From positions 1 to 9,973 of the forward strand of contig JAPPMR010000572.1 of assembly GCA_028818995.1 (NCBI GenBank): a stretch of DNA of 9,973 nt, read 5' to 3'. Positions within the stretch are counted from its first letter, which is position 1, and every line of letters starts with the position of its first letter. This document shows positions 6,815 to 9,973 of this stretch, in pieces. The DNA comes from Candidatus Poribacteria bacterium (GTDB taxonomy: Bacteria > Poribacteria > WGA-4E > WGA-3G). The notes beneath the pieces are model-generated. The model was not told the origin of the DNA and searched no databases. It saw only the letters and a program-made list of their open reading frames with translations. The position numbers were made by a program, and so were the translations under genes.

Positions 6815-9151
6815 TTGAAATTTCCCACATTTACTGAATCAACGCACATAGTGTTCAAAAGGCATTACCTGAATTCCGTCCTGGTGCTAAAACTGATTAT
6901 TGCTTTGGGCATACTTTTTTTTATGTCACACCAGATAGCAACCGCACAGACCGTTCACATTCCTGATCCTGGTCTCCGCGCTGCACTTGAGTTGGCATTA
7001 GGTAAAGAAGCAGGGGACGAGATCACCCGGGCGGATATGGAAAGTTTGGAATCACTTCAAGCCAGCAGATGTCGCTTTATTAGGTTGAAGGATACTAATA
7101 ATTGGGGAATTCCGAGCCGTTGGATATGTGAGTCTCCTAATGATACGTTTGAGCCTGCCGTTAAAAAACTGACAGGCCTTGAGTATGCTACAAATTTGAC
7201 CGAGCTGCATCTTGGCCGTAATCAAATATCTGATGTATCTCCCCTCCAAAATTTAACGACATTGACATACCTTGATCTTGGTGCCAACTGGCGAATATCA
7301 GATGTGACTCCGTTAAGAAATTTGGTGAACTTAACGTTCTTAAATCTTCGAGGGAACGGAATATCAGATGTGTCCTCACTCAGTGGTTTAACAAAACTGG
7401 TTGACTTGGACCTTCACTTCAACAGGATTTCAGATCTTACCTCACTCAGAAACTTGACAAACCTAATCTTTCTGGGGCTGCGCGGCAACGAACTATCTGA
7501 TGTATCTCCACTTGAAAACTTGACAAACTTAACCCATCTAAGTCTAAGAGATAACCAAATAGTGGATGTATCCGCACTCCAAAATTTTACAAATATGACA
7601 GGAATGGACCTCCAATCTAATCGGATATCGGATATATCCCCGCTCAACACTTTGACAGAATTAGTTTTTCTTGACATTGATAGTAACGTCATCTCGGATA
7701 TATCCGCACTTGAAAACATGACAAAACTGACACGACTTGATATTTCAGACAACTTAATATCGGATATATCTCCACTCAGTGCTATCAAAGATCTGAGTCG
7801 GGTAGATATTGATGATAACCCTCTATCGGATGTTTCCCCACTCAAAGATCTTACAAAATTGACATTTTTGGATCTTGACGACAATCAGATATCGGATATA
7901 TCTCCACTCAGCAATTTAATAAACTTGAAATGGCTTGACCTTGACGACAATCAGATATCGGATATATCTCCACTCAGCGTTATGACAAGATTAACATATC
8001 TGGATCTTGATGGCAATAAGATATCAAATGTAACTCCGCTTATGGCTTTGACAAGATTAACGGAATTAGACCTTGATGGTAATCAAATATCAGATGTGTC
8101 GGCACTGAGTGGTTTAGAAAGGCTGAAGTTTCTTGATCTTCACGACAACATCATATCAGATGCGACCCCGCTCCAAAACTTGACAAGACTAACATTTTTG
8201 GATCTTGACGACAATCTAATATCAGATGTGTCAGCGCTCAGTGGTTTAGTAAACCTGATGGAGTTGGATCTTGATGGCAATAAAATATCAAATATAACAC
8301 CACTCCAAAATTTGACAAATCTAACAGTGCTTGATCTCCGGGACAATGCTATATCGGATGTGTCGGCACTTAGTGGTATGATAAATCTGACCGTATTAGA
8401 TATCAGTGAAAACCATATATCAGATTTTTCTCCGATTGCAGGGTTAATAGAAAATCTAATCGAATATGATAACAGTAACCAAACACTGCCTGCCTATAAA
8501 CCAGAGGATGTGAATCGTGATGGTGTCATAAATATAACCGATCTCGTCTTAATTGCGACCAACTTTGATGATCCAGACTTGAATGCTCTTGCACGGATCA
8601 ATATATATCCGGATGTAAACAACGATGGTGTTGTGGATATAAGAGATTTAGTTCTTACCGCTTCAAAAATAGGGTCATCTGCTGCCGCTTCAACACTCAA
8701 CAAAAACTCATTTGAAACCTCCAAACTCACTCCCGAGAATCTGGAGCAGTGGATACAACTCGCAAAACAAATTGATTCGCAAGAACCAGACATATATAGG
8801 GGAATTGTTGTCTTGGAACAATTATTGGCAGTTCTATCCTCTGTGGAAGAGCTACCAACAGAGACGGCACTACTGGCGAACTATCCAAATCCGTTTAATC
8901 CTGAGACATGGATACCGTATCAGTTGGCAAGACCGGCGAAGGTTGTTATCTCTGTCCACTCTGCTGATGGAAAACTTGTTCGGGAGTTGGAGTTAGGACA
9001 ATTGTCTGCGGGCATTTACGATACTAAATCCCGTGCTGCCCATTGGGACGGACGAAATGAATTTGGTGAAACTGTGTCAAGTGGAGTCTATTTCTATACG
9101 CTGACTGCCGATGATTTTAAGGCTACGGGCAAAATGTTCATCCGGAAGTAA
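6815..9151 (+). CDS. Exported internalin-like LRR protein with dockerin-like pair and C-terminal sorting module
   Basis: A 778-residue secreted or surface protein, probably a protein-binding (adhesion or recognition) factor. A long signal peptide has its hydrophobic core at 22-37 and ends near ATAQ at 42-45. Residues 46-118 form an N-terminal cap with C86 and C105, a likely disulfide. Residues about 119-556 hold about 19 leucine-rich repeats of 22 residues with the core LTxLxxLDLxDNxISDxSPL, the SDS22/internalin (LRR_4) type. Residues 565-620 hold two dockerin-like Ca2+ loops (DVNRDG and DVNNDG, each followed by a DLVL segment). Residues about 684-778 are an FlgD-like / T9SS-type tail starting LLANYPNPFNPETWIPYQLA and ending WDGRNEFGETVSSGVYFYTL..MFIRK. 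This architecture fits a structural binding protein, not an enzyme. Repeat 2 carries one extra residue (GANWRISDV). TTG start with a strong ribosome binding site. A paralogue follows after 9 bp. Confidence 0.92.
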   Translation: MKFPTFTESTHIVFKRHYLNSVLVLKLIIALGILFFMSHQIATAQTVHIPDPGLRAALELALGKEAGDEITRADMESLESLQASRCRFIRLKDTNNWGIPSRWICESPNDTFEPAVKKLTGLEYATNLTELHLGRNQISDVSPLQNLTTLTYLDLGANWRISDVTPLRNLVNLTFLNLRGNGISDVSSLSGLTKLVDLDLHFNRISDLTSLRNLTNLIFLGLRGNELSDVSPLENLTNLTHLSLRDNQIVDVSALQNFTNMTGMDLQSNRISDISPLNTLTELVFLDIDSNVISDISALENMTKLTRLDISDNLISDISPLSAIKDLSRVDIDDNPLSDVSPLKDLTKLTFLDLDDNQISDISPLSNLINLKWLDLDDNQISDISPLSVMTRLTYLDLDGNKISNVTPLMALTRLTELDLDGNQISDVSALSGLERLKFLDLHDNIISDATPLQNLTRLTFLDLDDNLISDVSALSGLVNLMELDLDGNKISNITPLQNLTNLTVLDLRDNAISDVSALSGMINLTVLDISENHISDFSPIAGLIENLIEYDNSNQTLPAYKPEDVNRDGVINITDLVLIATNFDDPDLNALARINIYPDVNNDGVVDIRDLVLTASKIGSSAAASTLNKNSFETSKLTPENLEQWIQLAKQIDSQEPDIYRGIVVLEQLLAVLSSVEELPTETALLANYPNPFNPETWIPYQLARPAKVVISVHSADGKLVRELELGQLSAGIYDTKSRAAHWDGRNEFGETVSSGVYFYTLTADDFKATGKMFIRK
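7169..8482 (+). repeat. LRR-coding repeat array, 66-bp period
   Basis: About 19 divergent tandem units of 66 bp, each coding one 22-residue LRR. Most units differ in sequence, but neighbouring ones keep stretches of identity: 7874-7912 and 7940-7978 share 39 identical bases at exactly 66 bp offset, coding LDLDDNQISDISPLS. The array is old overall, with some later duplication or gene conversion. Confidence 0.85.
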
Positions 9152-9160
9152 TGTTAAATT

Positions 9161-9973
9161 ATGCGATGTAAGTGCCATAATCTATTGAAACTTTATACAT
9201 ATACTCATACACAGTTCTCATGTGACAACTTAAGTGTTACGTCTGTCATCATTCTAATTCTCACTGCGTGTATCCTCTTTTTAGTTCCATATAATCCAGC
9301 AACTGCACAGACTGTCCACATTCCCGACCCGGGTCTTCGCTCTGTGATTGAGTCAGCACTCGGCAAAGAGGCGGGTGCCGATATTACTCAGTCTGATATG
9401 GAAAGTTTAGAATCCCTTCAAGTTAATGGATGCCACTATTTGACTTTATCGGAGAAAGGATGGTTTACACCGGTAACAGAACGGTGGATATGTGAATCTG
9501 CTAATGACATGTTGGTATTCAGCATAAAAGATCTAACGGGGCTTGAGTTTGCTACTAATCTGATAGAGCTTGAACTTGGTCGAAATCAGATATCAGATGT
9601 GACACCACTAAAAAATATAATAAACTTAACACGACTCTCTCTTGGCAGCAACCGCATATTAGATGTTACACCTCTAAAAAACTTGACAAAACTGACACAT
9701 CTCTCTCTCATAAACAACCAAATATCAGATGTTTCACCGCTAAAAAACTTGGCAAATCTAATAGAACTGGATCTTCTCAACAACAGGATATCAGATGTTA
9801 TACCACTAAAAAACTTGACAAAACTGACATATCTCTCACTTCGAGATAACCAGATATCAGATGTTATACCACTAAAAAACTTGACAAAACTGACATATCT
9901 CTCACTTCGAGATAACCAGATATCAGATGTTATACCACTAAAAAACTTGACAAAACTGACATATCTCTCACTT
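9161..9973 (+). CDS. Second exported LRR protein, 3'-truncated by window edge (paralogue of the preceding gene)
   Basis: The reading frame is open from the ATG at 9161 to the end of the window, 271 residues with no stop. A hydrophobic segment at about 27-43 is followed by NPATAQ, a likely signal peptidase I site after residue 50. The mature N-terminus TVHIPDPGLR..ALGKEAG.DIT..DMESLESLQ is nearly the same as in the upstream gene. The paired cysteines C91 and C111 (NGCHYL, RWICESAND) are also conserved, as is the TGLEFATNLIELELGRNQISDV entry into the repeats. About six and a half LRRs of 22 residues are visible (SDVTPLKN, SDVSPLKN, SDVIPLKN types). It begins 9 bp after the stop of the first LRR gene with only a weak GGAAG 12 nt upstream, so it is probably co-transcribed. 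By analogy the missing end would hold more LRRs and a sorting tail, which cannot be seen here. Confidence 0.88.
   Translation, partial: MRCKCHNLLKLYTYTHTQFSCDNLSVTSVIILILTACILFLVPYNPATAQTVHIPDPGLRSVIESALGKEAGADITQSDMESLESLQVNGCHYLTLSEKGWFTPVTERWICESANDMLVFSIKDLTGLEFATNLIELELGRNQISDVTPLKNIINLTRLSLGSNRILDVTPLKNLTKLTHLSLINNQISDVSPLKNLANLIELDLLNNRISDVIPLKNLTKLTYLSLRDNQISDVIPLKNLTKLTYLSLRDNQISDVIPLKNLTKLTYLSL
9787..9973 (+). repeat. Exact 66-bp tandem repeat inside the second LRR gene
   Basis: Bases 9787-9907 are identical to 9853-9973, giving 2.8 perfect copies of a 66-bp unit that runs to the window edge. Each copy codes the same LRR (SDVIPLKNLTKLTYLSLRDNQI, shifted by unit). The units before it (from about 9589) are similar but not identical. 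This is recent expansion in whole-LRR steps. Confidence 0.95.

Noticed and set aside
7414..7884. Long open frame of 156 codons on the minus strand within the LRR array (others at 8140-8346 and 9586-9783)
   Set aside because: It is the mirror of the 66-bp LRR repeat, whose period keeps stops out of the antisense frame. Its translation is just a 22-residue Ser/Asp/Ile periodicity, with no start signals of its own.
8507..8674. Dockerin-like pair as evidence of a cellulosome
   Set aside because: No cohesin or glycoside hydrolase is seen in the window, and such pairs are common as spacers before sorting tails in this kind of secreted protein.
9589..9973. Regularly spaced repeats resembling a CRISPR array
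   Set aside because: The 66-bp period has no repeat/spacer division and reads through as 22-residue LRRs in one open frame.

Overview
This window looks like a piece of an uncultured bacterial genome, most likely Candidatus Poribacteria (sponge-associated or free-living marine bacteria) or a close relative. The main clue is the C-terminal tail of the large leucine-rich-repeat (LRR) protein: a short sorting/FlgD-like module with the phrase NPFNPETWIPYQLA, preceded by a paired dockerin-like Ca2+-binding module. I associate that combination with poribacterial secreted proteins. The taxonomic call is recognition from memory, not a search. Base composition is moderately AT-rich. All seven genes are on the + strand, and no gene-free stretch exceeds 183 bp.

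Positions 1-3648 hold a bacterial RNA-repair cassette. The first gene is the 3' RNA ribose 2'-O-methyltransferase Hen1, whose N-terminus is cut off by the window edge. It is followed by a full-length Pnkp with 5' kinase, 2',3' phosphatase and ligase domains. In characterised relatives these two proteins form one complex that heals, methylates and seals RNAs cut by ribotoxins. All the catalytic motifs I could check are present in both.

Positions 3732-5834 hold a predicted beta-helix lipoprotein. Its last codons contain the Shine-Dalgarno sequence of a GT4-family glycosyltransferase that starts 6 bp later. The glycosyltransferase carries a four-cysteine insert in its N-terminal half.

Positions 5835-6814 hold a small lipoprotein with a Met/Asp-rich linker and a lamin-tail domain. 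A 146-bp leader precedes it, with a candidate extended -10 promoter and an imperfect hairpin. A 20-bp stem plus T-run follows it and is a candidate terminator.

Positions 6815-9973 hold two tandem paralogous genes for exported internalin-like LRR proteins. The first is complete: TTG start, about 19 LRRs of 22 residues, a dockerin-like pair and a sorting tail. The second starts 9 bp later and runs off the window. Its last 187 bp are an exact 66-bp-period tandem repeat, which points to very recent LRR expansion. No RNA genes, CRISPR arrays, transposases or attachment sites were seen. The best candidates for something less well described are the LRR pair with its fresh repeat expansion, and the Hen1-Pnkp cassette in this lineage.
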